From Levilactobacillus brevis (lineage in GTDB: Bacteria; Bacillota; Bacilli; Lactobacillales; Lactobacillaceae), in the NCBI GenBank assembly GCA_021383565.1, contig CP079699.1, forward strand, positions 2,294,001-2,358,000: DNA of 64,000 bases. Reading direction: 5' to 3'. Below are positions 8,266 through 17,099 of this stretch, one piece after another (the first letter of the stretch is position 1; each line of letters starts with the position of its first letter). The notes beneath the pieces are model-generated. The model was not told where the DNA came from. It saw only the letters and a list, made by a program, of their open reading frames with translations, and searched no databases. Made by a program: the position numbers and the translations under genes.

Positions 8266-9824
8266 TGGTAAAAATTCGGATTCTCTCAACCAGTGACGTT
8301 CACGGCTACGTCTATCCGACCAAGTACTTAAGCGTCACGGATCGGCAGCCACTGGGGCTGCTAAAGGTGGCGACCATCATCGACAGCTTTCGACAAAACG
8401 CCTTGCCGGATGAGATTGTTCTAGTCATTGAGAATGGTGACTGGATTCAGGGCTCGCCCTTTGCCACTTACTTGGCCAAGCACCCCGAGGTTCCGAGTGA
8501 ACAGTTGACGCAGCTGACCACGACCCTGCATTACGATGCCGGAGTCCTGGGCAATCACGAGTTTAATTACGGCTTGGACTATCTACGCACGGCCGAAAGC
8601 GACCGTGACTACCCGTTGTTGGGCGCGAACATCACTGGTGGTGAGACGCAACATATTGTGGATGCACCGTACACCATCGTAACGCGTCAGGGCGTGAAGA
8701 TTGCTATTCTGGGGCTGACCACCGCTTACGTCCCCACTTGGGAGACGGCGGATCACGTGGCTGGGCTTGAATTCGAATCCGTCGTTACGGCAGCTAAACG
8801 CTGGGTACCCCGCTTGCGGCAACAGGCCGATGTCGTGGTGGTGGCCTATCACGGTGGCTTCGAAGCCGATCCCACCACGGGAGAACCCACGGAACGCGCC
8901 ACCAGTGAGAACGAGGGCTACCGATTACTGGCGGAGGTGCCGGGGATTGACGCGTTGATTACGGGTCACCAACACCGCCAATTAGCCGATATTTATTGCG
9001 GTGTGCCCACGACGCAACCTGGTGAAAAGGGCGAGGCTGTGGGGCTGATCGACCTGACGCTGGATAAAGCCAAGCGGATTGTTGAACACGATGCCCGCCT
9101 ATTGACTACGGCGGCCGCCCCGCCGGCCGAATGGCTTGCCGCGTTGACCAAAGAAACGGAATCCCACGTCCAACGGTGGTTGGATCAGCCGATTGGTCAG
9201 TTGGCCGGAGCCAGTCTTACGGTCACGGACCCGCTGGCGGCACGGTTACACGGCCATCCGTACTTACAGCTGGTCAATGCCGTCGAAATGGCCGCCGGGC
9301 AAACGGACATTGCGGCCGCGAGTCTCTTCAACGATGACGTCCGGGGGCTGGGGTCCCAGCCGACGATTCGGCAATTGTTGAACAGTTATAGCTACCCGAA
9401 CACGTTAGTCGTTGAGACGCTCACCGGTCAAAATATCCGCTTGGCCCTGGAGCGGTGTGCCAGCTTTTTCGAGTTGGCGACCGATGGTACGGTGCACGTC
9501 AGCCCCGCGTTTACCACGCCCAAGCTACAGCTTTATAATTATGATATTTATAGTGGCCTCGACTATACCTTTGACCTCCGGCAACCGGTCGGTCAGCGGG
9601 TGGTCCGGTTAGATTACCATGGACAGGCGGTTCAACCGAACCAGGAGTTAGCTGTTGCGGTGAACCAGTACCGTGGCAATGGGGGCGGCGACTACCCAAT
9701 GTTTAGCCCGGCGAAGATTATTCGGGAAGTAAACGTCGATCTACCGGAACTGATTATGAATTATTTTGTGGAACATCCCGTCGTCACGGGCGTGCAACCC
9801 ACGAATTTTAAGGTGCAATTTTAG
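8265..9824 (+). CDS. 5'-nucleotidase / metallophosphoesterase family protein, cytoplasmic
   Basis: The protein has 519 residues in two domains. The N-terminal calcineurin-like metallophosphatase has D11-x-H13, NGDW (D59), GNHEF (N97, H98), a YHGG motif and GHQH. The C-terminal 5'-nucleotidase domain (about 310-510) carries a GNGGGDYPMF loop resembling the substrate-binding region. Most relatives are secreted, but this one has no signal peptide, so it should act in the cytosol, possibly on the compound imported by the transporter. Its ATG overlaps the phnE stop codon, tying it to the operon. The substrate may be a nucleotide, a cyclic nucleotide or another phosphoester; that cannot be decided here. 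Confidence 0.85.
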   Translation: MVKIRILSTSDVHGYVYPTKYLSVTDRQPLGLLKVATIIDSFRQNALPDEIVLVIENGDWIQGSPFATYLAKHPEVPSEQLTQLTTTLHYDAGVLGNHEFNYGLDYLRTAESDRDYPLLGANITGGETQHIVDAPYTIVTRQGVKIAILGLTTAYVPTWETADHVAGLEFESVVTAAKRWVPRLRQQADVVVVAYHGGFEADPTTGEPTERATSENEGYRLLAEVPGIDALITGHQHRQLADIYCGVPTTQPGEKGEAVGLIDLTLDKAKRIVEHDARLLTTAAAPPAEWLAALTKETESHVQRWLDQPIGQLAGASLTVTDPLAARLHGHPYLQLVNAVEMAAGQTDIAAASLFNDDVRGLGSQPTIRQLLNSYSYPNTLVVETLTGQNIRLALERCASFFELATDGTVHVSPAFTTPKLQLYNYDIYSGLDYTFDLRQPVGQRVVRLDYHGQAVQPNQELAVAVNQYRGNGGGDYPMFSPAKIIREVNVDLPELIMNYFVEHPVVTGVQPTNFKVQF

Positions 9825-9836
9825 ATTGAATAGAGT

Positions 9837-9877
9837 AGCCGGTGAAGTCGTCGCTTGGACGCCAGACTTCGCCGGTT
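9837..9877 (+). terminator. terminator of the phn operon
   Basis: A 13-bp stem with one mismatch and wobble pairs (9837-9849 with 9865-9877) is followed by a modest T-rich tail. Confidence 0.55.
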
Positions 9878-9995
9878 ATTTGGCGTGGGTGCTGAAGTGA
9901 CTAACACCTCGGGTGGTTGTGACCCCTAAAGTATAATCCTATATATTAAATTTACATTGCAATCAATTGAAAGAGATGCAATTTTCATGAAAACT

Positions 9996-10004
9996 TGTTA
10001 GAAT
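9996..10004 (+). promoter_or_regulatory. extended -10 promoter upstream of the cation ATPase
   Basis: TG-T-TAGAAT occupies 9996-10004, without a good -35. A transcript starting near 10011 would include the short leader ORF at 10041. Confidence 0.45.
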
Positions 10005-10040
10005 GAATTAACCAAAAATATAGACTTGGAGGTGGACGCC

Positions 10041-10082
10041 TTGCACGACCGGAAAGTAGCATTGCCAATTCCTGACCGTTAA
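10041..10082 (+). CDS. putative 13-residue leader peptide before the cation ATPase
   Basis: GGAGG at about 10028 is followed, 9 bases on, by a TTG start and 13 codons (MHDRKVALPIPDR) ending in TAA at 10080-10082. The ATPase start lies 36 bases further. The peptide has no recognisable domain and contains two prolines near its end, as in leader peptides whose translation speed controls a downstream gene. Its reality rests only on the ribosome site and position. Confidence 0.4.
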   Translation: MHDRKVALPIPDR

Positions 10083-10117
10083 AATTTTTCATGTTTAGAA
10101 AGGATGAATTTATTTAT

Positions 10118-12868
10118 ATGGCACAAGACCCAGAAGCAACGATAACCTCAACTGAAATCGCAGAGAATACCGACCCTGGACCCAGCCAGCAGCCGCCCAT
10201 ATGGCAGCGAACGACTGAGTCCTTACTTGTAGATTATGGCACGGATAAGGATGATGGCCTGAGTACCGGCGAGGCGCAACAACGCCTGCGGACCAATGGA
10301 CCTAACGAACTGACGGCGAAGAAGCAATCCAACTGGGTGCGCTTCTTGAAGCAGTTCAACAACAGTATCATCTATATCCTGGCGGGCGCCGCCTTGCTCA
10401 CGTTTTTTATGCACCATTACTCCGATTCAATCGTTATCGGATTGGTGATCATCGCGAACGCCTTTATCGGTTACTTTCAGGAAAAATCCGCGGATAACGC
10501 TTTAGATCGGATCAAGGCCCTCTTAGTTAACGAGGCCGTGGTCATTCGTGATGGGCAGAAGATTACCTTACCGGCTCGCGAGCTGGTGGCCGGTGACATT
10601 GTCCAGCTGGAGGCGGGGGATACCGTTCCCGCCGATCTGCGACTGATCGATGCGGATAACTTAAAGATTCAGGAGTCCGCCTTGACCGGTGAAACCGACT
10701 CCGTGTTGAAGGGGGAAGATCCCCTAATGGCCGCCAATTTACCGTTAGCCGAACGGGCCAATCTGGCCTTCGCTTCGACGGCGGTGACGAATGGTTCCGG
10801 TCGGGGGATTGTGACGGTTACCGGTGCGGATACTGAGATTGGGCATATTCAGCAAAACGTGGCCGAAGTCAAACAACAACGGACACCGCTGATGAAGAAC
10901 CTGAACAGCTTGGGATTAGGTCTATCCATTGCAATCTTGGTCGTGGCCGCGTTACTTTTCATTCTGGGAATGATTACCCACGTTTACAGTCTACCAACGC
11001 TGTTGATTGCCGTGATTACCATGGTCGTGGGGTCCATGCCGGAAGGGTTGCCCGCTAGTACCTCGGTCGTTTTGGCCATGGGAACCCAGGCGATGACCAA
11101 GCAAAACGTCATTGTGAAGACGTTACCGGCCGTGGAAACCTTAGGGGCCGTGGACATTGTCAATACCGACAAGACCGGGACGCTGACGAAAAATGAAATG
11201 ACCGTGACGGATATTCTGACAGCCGCGGATACCTACACCGTTTCTGGGGTAGGGTATGATGCGACCGGACAGATTGAAAATGATGAGGGGCAAACCGTTC
11301 CGTGGCAACATGACCACGACCTCGAATGGCTGGTTCAAATTGCCGGGCAAACTTCCGATGCCGAGTTCCATGAAGAAGACGGCCAGTGGGTCTTGACCGG
11401 TGAACCAACCGATGGGGCGCTAACGGCGTTGTACCATAAATTGGTGGGGGCCGATCCGGACCCACAAGAGATTGACTCCCTACCTTTCGATTCAGCCATC
11501 CGGTACTCCGCGCGACTCGTGGATCACGCCGACCAACGTCTCTTGTTGGTGAAGGGGGCTCCACAGACGCTGATGCGGTTAATGGCCGAACAAGGTCAGC
11601 CGGTGGACCAAGCGGCTTGGCAGGAACGGCTTTCCCAGTTGACCCAGCAAGGTAAGCGGGTCGTGGCCCTAGGGTATCAACCCGTGGCTGCGGATATTGA
11701 CGACGTGGCAGACGTGGTGATCGGCCAGGACTTCCATTTGGCCGGCATGGCCGGAATCATTGACCCACCACGTCCCGGCGTTGCCGACGCGGTGAAGCAG
11801 TTACGGTACGCCGGTATCAAGGTTAAGATGATTACGGGGGATGACCCCGAAACGGCGGCCGCAATTGCCCAGCAACTGAATCTCTCAGAGAAGGCCCGCG
11901 CCATTACCGGACCAGAGTTAGCTGAGCTGAGCGACGATGAACTGGCCGCCAAGATTGACCAGTACACGGTGTTTGCCCGGACAACTCCCGCGGATAAGCT
12001 GCGGATTGTGAAGGCCCAGCAACAACGTGGTCACGTGGTCTCGATGACCGGGGATGGCGTGAACGACGCGCCCGCTCTGAAACAGGCCGATATTGGGGTT
12101 GCCATGGGGATTCGGGGAACCGACGTTGCCAAGGACTCCGCCGATATGGTCTTGGCCGACGATGATTTCACGTCGATTCTGCGGGCCGTACGTGAAGGCC
12201 GGCACGTCTTCGATAACATCCGGAAGACCATTCGTTTCCTACTTCCTACGAGTTTTGCGGAAGGGTTAATCGTGGTCCTTAGTATCTTGATGGATCAACC
12301 GTTGCCGTTGTTTCCAACCCAATTGTTGTGGATCAATATGGTTTCCGCACTGACCATTCAGTTCGCGTTCATCTTTGAACCGGCCGAGAGTGGCATTATG
12401 AAACGGGGACCTCGGGATGTGACGCGTGGGATTCTGTCCAAGCTGGACGTCTTTGAAGTCACCTACGTGTCGCTTCTGATTTCCGGGTTGGGGATGTTTG
12501 CCTATGACGTTCTGACGAACCAGGGCCTGAACGCCGTTATCGGGAGTACCATGACCTTAAACGTGATTATCTTCGGGAAGGTCTTCTACCTCTTTAACCT
12601 GCAAAATGACCATCCGGTGCTGTCGAAATACTTCTTCAGAAACAAGATGAGTTTTGTAATTGTCGCGATTCTACTGGTCTTACAAGCCGGAATTATTTAC
12701 TGGCCAGCCATGCAGAGCGTGTTCCACACGACCTCGGTTAACTTCTACTACGGTTGGTGGATTCCAATCGTCGCTGGTTTTGTCGTCCTCGTGGTGACCG
12801 AGATTGCCAAGGCTATTCGCCATCGCATCGACCATCAGACCGTCTCACGAGAACAGCGAAACTTCTAA
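10118..12868 (+). CDS. P-type cation-transporting ATPase (P2-like, Ca2+/monovalent cation type)
   Basis: The 916-residue pump has an N-terminal cation ATPase domain, actuator (LTGE), the PEGLP motif in M4 (about 308-312), phosphorylation motif DKTGTLT (Asp351), KGAP in the nucleotide domain, MTGDGVNDAP, and a C-terminal membrane bundle of six segments. I prefer ATG 10118 over 10091 because AAGGA precedes it and nothing precedes the longer form. In M6 the segment is WINMVSALTIQFAF, where SERCA-type pumps have an aspartate (NLVTD); that acidic ligand is missing, so calcium is not assured and another cation is possible. Transcription probably includes the leader ORF. A strong terminator follows. 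Confidence 0.88.
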   Translation: MAQDPEATITSTEIAENTDPGPSQQPPIWQRTTESLLVDYGTDKDDGLSTGEAQQRLRTNGPNELTAKKQSNWVRFLKQFNNSIIYILAGAALLTFFMHHYSDSIVIGLVIIANAFIGYFQEKSADNALDRIKALLVNEAVVIRDGQKITLPARELVAGDIVQLEAGDTVPADLRLIDADNLKIQESALTGETDSVLKGEDPLMAANLPLAERANLAFASTAVTNGSGRGIVTVTGADTEIGHIQQNVAEVKQQRTPLMKNLNSLGLGLSIAILVVAALLFILGMITHVYSLPTLLIAVITMVVGSMPEGLPASTSVVLAMGTQAMTKQNVIVKTLPAVETLGAVDIVNTDKTGTLTKNEMTVTDILTAADTYTVSGVGYDATGQIENDEGQTVPWQHDHDLEWLVQIAGQTSDAEFHEEDGQWVLTGEPTDGALTALYHKLVGADPDPQEIDSLPFDSAIRYSARLVDHADQRLLLVKGAPQTLMRLMAEQGQPVDQAAWQERLSQLTQQGKRVVALGYQPVAADIDDVADVVIGQDFHLAGMAGIIDPPRPGVADAVKQLRYAGIKVKMITGDDPETAAAIAQQLNLSEKARAITGPELAELSDDELAAKIDQYTVFARTTPADKLRIVKAQQQRGHVVSMTGDGVNDAPALKQADIGVAMGIRGTDVAKDSADMVLADDDFTSILRAVREGRHVFDNIRKTIRFLLPTSFAEGLIVVLSILMDQPLPLFPTQLLWINMVSALTIQFAFIFEPAESGIMKRGPRDVTRGILSKLDVFEVTYVSLLISGLGMFAYDVLTNQGLNAVIGSTMTLNVIIFGKVFYLFNLQNDHPVLSKYFFRNKMSFVIVAILLVLQAGIIYWPAMQSVFHTTSVNFYYGWWIPIVAGFVVLVVTEIAKAIRHRIDHQTVSREQRNF

Positions 12869-12916
12869 AATTCAATTACTTGCGTGTGACTGCTGCTGAC
12901 AGAACGACGCAGAACA

Positions 12917-12960
12917 GAACCCTCGAAGACCAGGCAATACTGGTCTTTGAGGGTTCTTTT
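12917..12960 (+). terminator. strong terminator after the cation ATPase
   Basis: A 17-bp stem with one mismatch (12917-12933 with 12940-12956) has a 6-base loop and a T tail. Confidence 0.85.
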
Positions 12961-13025
12961 AGTGTGTTTTGGGAAACACTATCATTAATGTTCTTATTAC
13001 GAATTATTTACACTAAGCATTTCCG

Positions 13026-13055
13026 TTGACCCCGTGGATATAAAACCGCTATAAT
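13026..13055 (+). promoter_or_regulatory. promoter of the WxL surface protein gene
   Basis: TTGACC at 13026-13031, an 18-bp spacer and TATAAT at 13050-13055 lie 38 bases before the start codon. Confidence 0.7.
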
Positions 13056-13093
13056 CACAGCTAGGAGTCACAGAGAATTGGGGGAAATGGGGA

Positions 13094-15256
13094 ATGAGGC
13101 ACTGGTTCGTTGGGCTGATAATCGGTCTCGCCATACTGATGATGAGCGGATCTGCGCGGGCGGCAGAGACTCGGGGTAATGCAGATCTAGTGCATGCTCA
13201 GGCTACGGCACCCGCGGGCGTACCGCTGGATGGATTGTTTACCATGAGCGGGGTAGATAACTATACGAAAATAATCGATGCGCAATCAATTCCCAGGTCA
13301 ATTGCCCAGATTACGCGAAATAGCACCGCAAGCTGGGATATTCAGGCTGGTGCCGTTTGGTCGAAGATCGGGATGACCCGGATGGATAACCGCTTAGACC
13401 TCAGCCAGGATGGCGATCTGTCGTTGTGGTTGTATTTTGGTAACAGGCATGCGGCCGCTGCGGAGGGAATGGCCTTTGTCCTGCAGAATCAGGGCACTGG
13501 ATACGACGATGTGGCTGGTGCTGGCGAATCTTTGGGCGTCTGGGGGAATGACCGAAATGCTTCGTCAACTAGCCCGATTACCTTTCAAGCGTTAGCGAAG
13601 AGCTGGGCATTGGAATTCGATACGCGGACCAACGTGTCTAAAACAAATGGTGCGGGGCAGGCATTTGATCTTGATGCGCCAGTCAAGGACGGGATGCACA
13701 TTGCGAGTGGCTATCCCGCGCTATCGACGACCTATCGCCAGGAGGCGGGGTATCACACGTTGAAGCATACAATGCCCAAAATGGTTGAAGACTTTGCGGA
13801 TGGCCAGTGGCATCACCTGAGTCTTCACTGGGACGCCCAAGCGAAGGCGATGACGTACGCCTACAATGATCGTGACCCGCAAACGAATAAGTTACGGTCG
13901 GGGATGGACATTGTTCGTGATACGCTACCCGTGAACTTGGCCAATCTGGGTATTGATAAGAACAGTGCGGACGCGAAGGTCTACTGGGGATTTACCGGAT
14001 CGACAAGTAACGACAGATCCAACGCCAGTGAAAACGGCTTGGTAGTCGTGGATAGCGCCGACACCTTGGGGAAACTGGACGCGAGTGCGCAACTGTATAA
14101 ATCGGCGACAGGTCAGAAGATTGCCGCGAATAGTCAGCTTGCCGCTGGCGAAAAGGTTACGTATCGCTACGTGTTTGATTATGATGCCGCGCAGAGCCGG
14201 ATGGACATCCAGCCGCTCACCATGCAGTTGGCGCTACCCCAGCAATTGCAATGGCTGAGTGGGGGAGTCAGCTACAATGATGAAGAAATTAGCGAACCCT
14301 TTGACACCAAGGAATTAGCCGGTACGGTGATTGTTAAGCCGTGGAAAAGGACGCTGGATAAAACGATCAAGCGCGTGACGGTCACCCTCAATGGTGTCGT
14401 GCCACCGGTCACCCAACGGACTCAGGTGCCCGAGGTTCAGAGTCGGTTCTACGGTCCCAACGTTCAGAAGCAATTGACCCTTCCCAGCTACTTTATTCGT
14501 AGCGATCTCGCGCTAAAGTTGACGAATCTAGGAAAAGAAACGCAACAGCTCGGCCACAATGAAGCGGCAACGATTACCGGTCGGTTGACGAATGGCGAAA
14601 AGCCTTTCTCGGCCGCTGACTTACGGCAGTACTACCTAGTCGTTAAAGTGGGGCAACGCGTGCTACCCACTGTAGACTTGACCGCCAGTCAACGCCCCAA
14701 CGAGCCGGTGGGGACCTTTCGGCTGAAGGTGGCGGCGAAGGACTTGGCCGTTGGCGACAACTCACTAACGGTAGTCGCCGTGGCCAAAGCCGATACTCGA
14801 GTGACCTCGAATCCGCTGAAACTTGACGTGACACGCGCTCCTGGGACGTTACAGTTTACCGATTTGCCACACGATGCTTCATTTAAGGCGACGACCCTGA
14901 CCGGGCAAACGCTACGGGTTAGGCGCGATGAGGGATGGCAATTAGGTGTACTCGATGAACGAGGGACCGGAAGCCGTTGGCGGCTCAATGTGGCGCTCGC
15001 GACGCCCTTTGTCGAGGATGTCACCGGGACACCGCTACGAGGGAAGCTCCTCTTTTCGACGGGAAATACGCAACAAGAGATTGGAACCACTGAAGTTTCT
15101 GTGGTGGCCGATCATCAGACGCAAAATGACGCCGAGCGGACGAACGTGGCCGGTGATTGGACGTCCACCTCTGGCCCCACGTTGGAGGTCGCGGGGGACG
15201 CGCTACAGGGAAGTTATACTGGGAAATTAATATGGCGGTTGATCGATGCCCCATAA
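13094..15256 (+). CDS. secreted lectin-like WxL-domain cell-surface protein
   Basis: The 720-residue protein begins with a signal peptide (cleavage after ARA, about residue 23). An L-type lectin-like domain spans about residues 40-330, with SLWLYFGN, GMAFVLQN, ESLGVWG, ALEFDTRTN and a QWHHLSLHWD strand pair. Beta-rich linker domains follow, and the end is a WxL domain with SRWRLNV and the final KLIWRLIDAP. WxL domains bind the peptidoglycan surface non-covalently, so it is probably a carbohydrate-binding adhesin. WxL genes usually cluster with DUF916 partners, but no partner is present here. A clear promoter precedes it and no clear terminator was found. Confidence 0.85.
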   Translation: MRHWFVGLIIGLAILMMSGSARAAETRGNADLVHAQATAPAGVPLDGLFTMSGVDNYTKIIDAQSIPRSIAQITRNSTASWDIQAGAVWSKIGMTRMDNRLDLSQDGDLSLWLYFGNRHAAAAEGMAFVLQNQGTGYDDVAGAGESLGVWGNDRNASSTSPITFQALAKSWALEFDTRTNVSKTNGAGQAFDLDAPVKDGMHIASGYPALSTTYRQEAGYHTLKHTMPKMVEDFADGQWHHLSLHWDAQAKAMTYAYNDRDPQTNKLRSGMDIVRDTLPVNLANLGIDKNSADAKVYWGFTGSTSNDRSNASENGLVVVDSADTLGKLDASAQLYKSATGQKIAANSQLAAGEKVTYRYVFDYDAAQSRMDIQPLTMQLALPQQLQWLSGGVSYNDEEISEPFDTKELAGTVIVKPWKRTLDKTIKRVTVTLNGVVPPVTQRTQVPEVQSRFYGPNVQKQLTLPSYFIRSDLALKLTNLGKETQQLGHNEAATITGRLTNGEKPFSAADLRQYYLVVKVGQRVLPTVDLTASQRPNEPVGTFRLKVAAKDLAVGDNSLTVVAVAKADTRVTSNPLKLDVTRAPGTLQFTDLPHDASFKATTLTGQTLRVRRDEGWQLGVLDERGTGSRWRLNVALATPFVEDVTGTPLRGKLLFSTGNTQQEIGTTEVSVVADHQTQNDAERTNVAGDWTSTSGPTLEVAGDALQGSYTGKLIWRLIDAP

Positions 15257-15586
15257 CCCGTTGTTTGCCGGTCTTAAAGGGATGATGACTAGGGCTGAGG
15301 AGACATAATGGGAGGCTCGGAACGTGGATTTCAACGCGTTGGAACGCCGCCCTGTATGAGTTCCAACCGGAGTGGCGTGTCGGTCGCGGCCCCACTTCGG
15401 CTACATAGAAATTGCCGAGAGTCTTTAGTCGTCATTAGCAGGAAAAGTGCGTATAATAGCGAGTAATTTATCGGACGATAAAAATGGTGGTCTGGTAAAA
15501 TTGCTGGCGATGATAATTATTTTTATAAAAGCCTAGCCCTTAGCACCCGATAATCCTATACTGGTAAGCAAAGGAGGCGGAACACT
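15257..15586. other. intergenic region without a supported gene
   Basis: These 330 bp contain a 52-codon open stretch (15308-15466) preceded by GAGGAG, but its Arg/Ser/Cys-rich translation resembles no protein I know and its composition is not coding-like. No strong terminator is visible after the WxL gene. A TATACT -10 candidate lies at 15557-15562. Confidence 0.4.
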
Positions 15587-17005
15587 GTGAAGAAAAGTTC
15601 CGATTGTACCGAGATTTTAGTGGGTAAGGCCGCCAGTATGGACGGTTCCACGATTGTTGCGCGTAACGAGGATGGGTATGGGCCCATTAACCCCATTAAG
15701 TTCGTGGTGCATCCCGCCACGGATCAGAAGCAGGCAACCTTTACGTCGGCTGTGACTGGCGTTGAGGTCCCGTTACCCGACCACGCTTACCGCTACACGG
15801 GCACGCCGCAAGCCGATCAAAGCGACGGCCAATACGAAGAAGCTGGGATCAATGAATTCAACGTGGGAATGAGTGCCACCGAGACGACGGCGACCAACGC
15901 CCGTGTGTTGGGTTACGATCCCCTCGTGAACGATGGTATTAATGAAGAGGCCATGATTACGCTGGTCCTGCCGTACATCAAATCAGCCAAGGAAGGGGCC
16001 CAACGACTGGGTGCTCTGCTGGAAAAATACGGCACTGGCGAAAGCAACAGTATCGCCTTTAACGACCAGAATGAAATCTGGTACTTGGAAACGGCCGGTG
16101 GTCACCACTGGGCCGCCATGCGGTTACCAGAGGACAGCTACGCCATCGCACCCAACCAGACATTGATGCAAGAGGTCGATGTCAATGACGACGCCAACTT
16201 CCTCGTGGCGACCGACCTCGTGGATTTCGTGGATCAATACCACTTGAATCCAACGCCGGGACACTTTAACTTCCGGGACATCTTCGGTACGCACGGTGAA
16301 GACGATGCGTACTACAACACGCCGCGGACGTGGTACGGTCAGAAATTATTTAATCCAGAAATTACCGACCAACAGCCAACGGATCAGGACATGCCGTTCA
16401 CCCGGCAACCCAGCAAGAAGATTGCGATTGAAGACGTCGAATTCTTCTTGTCCTCCCACTACAATGGGACGCCGTACGATCCGTTCGGCACGTTTGCTTC
16501 CGGTTCTGCTGATGATCAGAAGAAGTACCGGCCAATCGCCATGGATCGGAACCAGTGTTCTTCCATCTTGCAGATTAGAAATGACGTTCCGGCCGATCAT
16601 GCGGCGATTCAATGGATTGCCATGGGCTTCTTCGCCTACGCACCGTATGTACCGTTCTTTACCAACATTGCGGATACGCCGGAAGACTACAAGAACACGA
16701 CGACCGAAGTTTCCGTGGATAACGTTTACTGGTTGAACAAGACCTTATCTGTACTGATTGAACCGCATTTCCACGAATTCGTCGACACGGTTAATGCCTT
16801 TCGCGAAGGGTGTCAATCTTATGGCCGCGCACGGGTAGCTGCGACGGATACCGCGATTACCGGTGATGCCGCGACCTTCCTGACCCAGAGTAATGCCGAG
16901 ACCGCCGGTGAAGTTTCCAAGCGGACGCACGCGTTGTTCAATGACCTGGTTAAGCAGGGATTGTTGTTATCCAAGACGGCTTGGGAAAAGGGTCAGAATC
17001 TGTAG
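15587..17005 (+). CDS. pepD: C69-family dipeptidase
   Basis: The 472-residue enzyme belongs to peptidase family C69 (Ntn-hydrolase fold). The nucleophile is Cys7 in SDCTEILVGKAASMDGS, followed by the family signature ARNEDG. NEIWYLETAGGHHWAAMRLP and MDRNQCSSILQIR are further family segments. In relatives the residues before the cysteine are removed to free its amino group; here six would be removed. It hydrolyses dipeptides in the cytoplasm as part of peptide-based amino acid nutrition. It starts at GTG 15587 behind a strong AAGGAGG, and it stands alone. Confidence 0.92.
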   Translation: MKKSSDCTEILVGKAASMDGSTIVARNEDGYGPINPIKFVVHPATDQKQATFTSAVTGVEVPLPDHAYRYTGTPQADQSDGQYEEAGINEFNVGMSATETTATNARVLGYDPLVNDGINEEAMITLVLPYIKSAKEGAQRLGALLEKYGTGESNSIAFNDQNEIWYLETAGGHHWAAMRLPEDSYAIAPNQTLMQEVDVNDDANFLVATDLVDFVDQYHLNPTPGHFNFRDIFGTHGEDDAYYNTPRTWYGQKLFNPEITDQQPTDQDMPFTRQPSKKIAIEDVEFFLSSHYNGTPYDPFGTFASGSADDQKKYRPIAMDRNQCSSILQIRNDVPADHAAIQWIAMGFFAYAPYVPFFTNIADTPEDYKNTTTEVSVDNVYWLNKTLSVLIEPHFHEFVDTVNAFREGCQSYGRARVAATDTAITGDAATFLTQSNAETAGEVSKRTHALFNDLVKQGLLLSKTAWEKGQNL

Positions 17006-17099
17006 TCTTGCTGTTGGCGTGATGGTTGCGCCAGCACATCAGTAACCCATTTAAATGAATATGAAAGAGTAAGTTGAGGACAGACCAGGAGGAGCGAAC

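Noticed and set aside
15308-15466. 52-codon frame with GAGGAG upstream, between the WxL and dipeptidase genes
   Set aside because: The Arg/Cys/Ser-rich translation and irregular codon use do not look coding. I kept only an intergenic entry.
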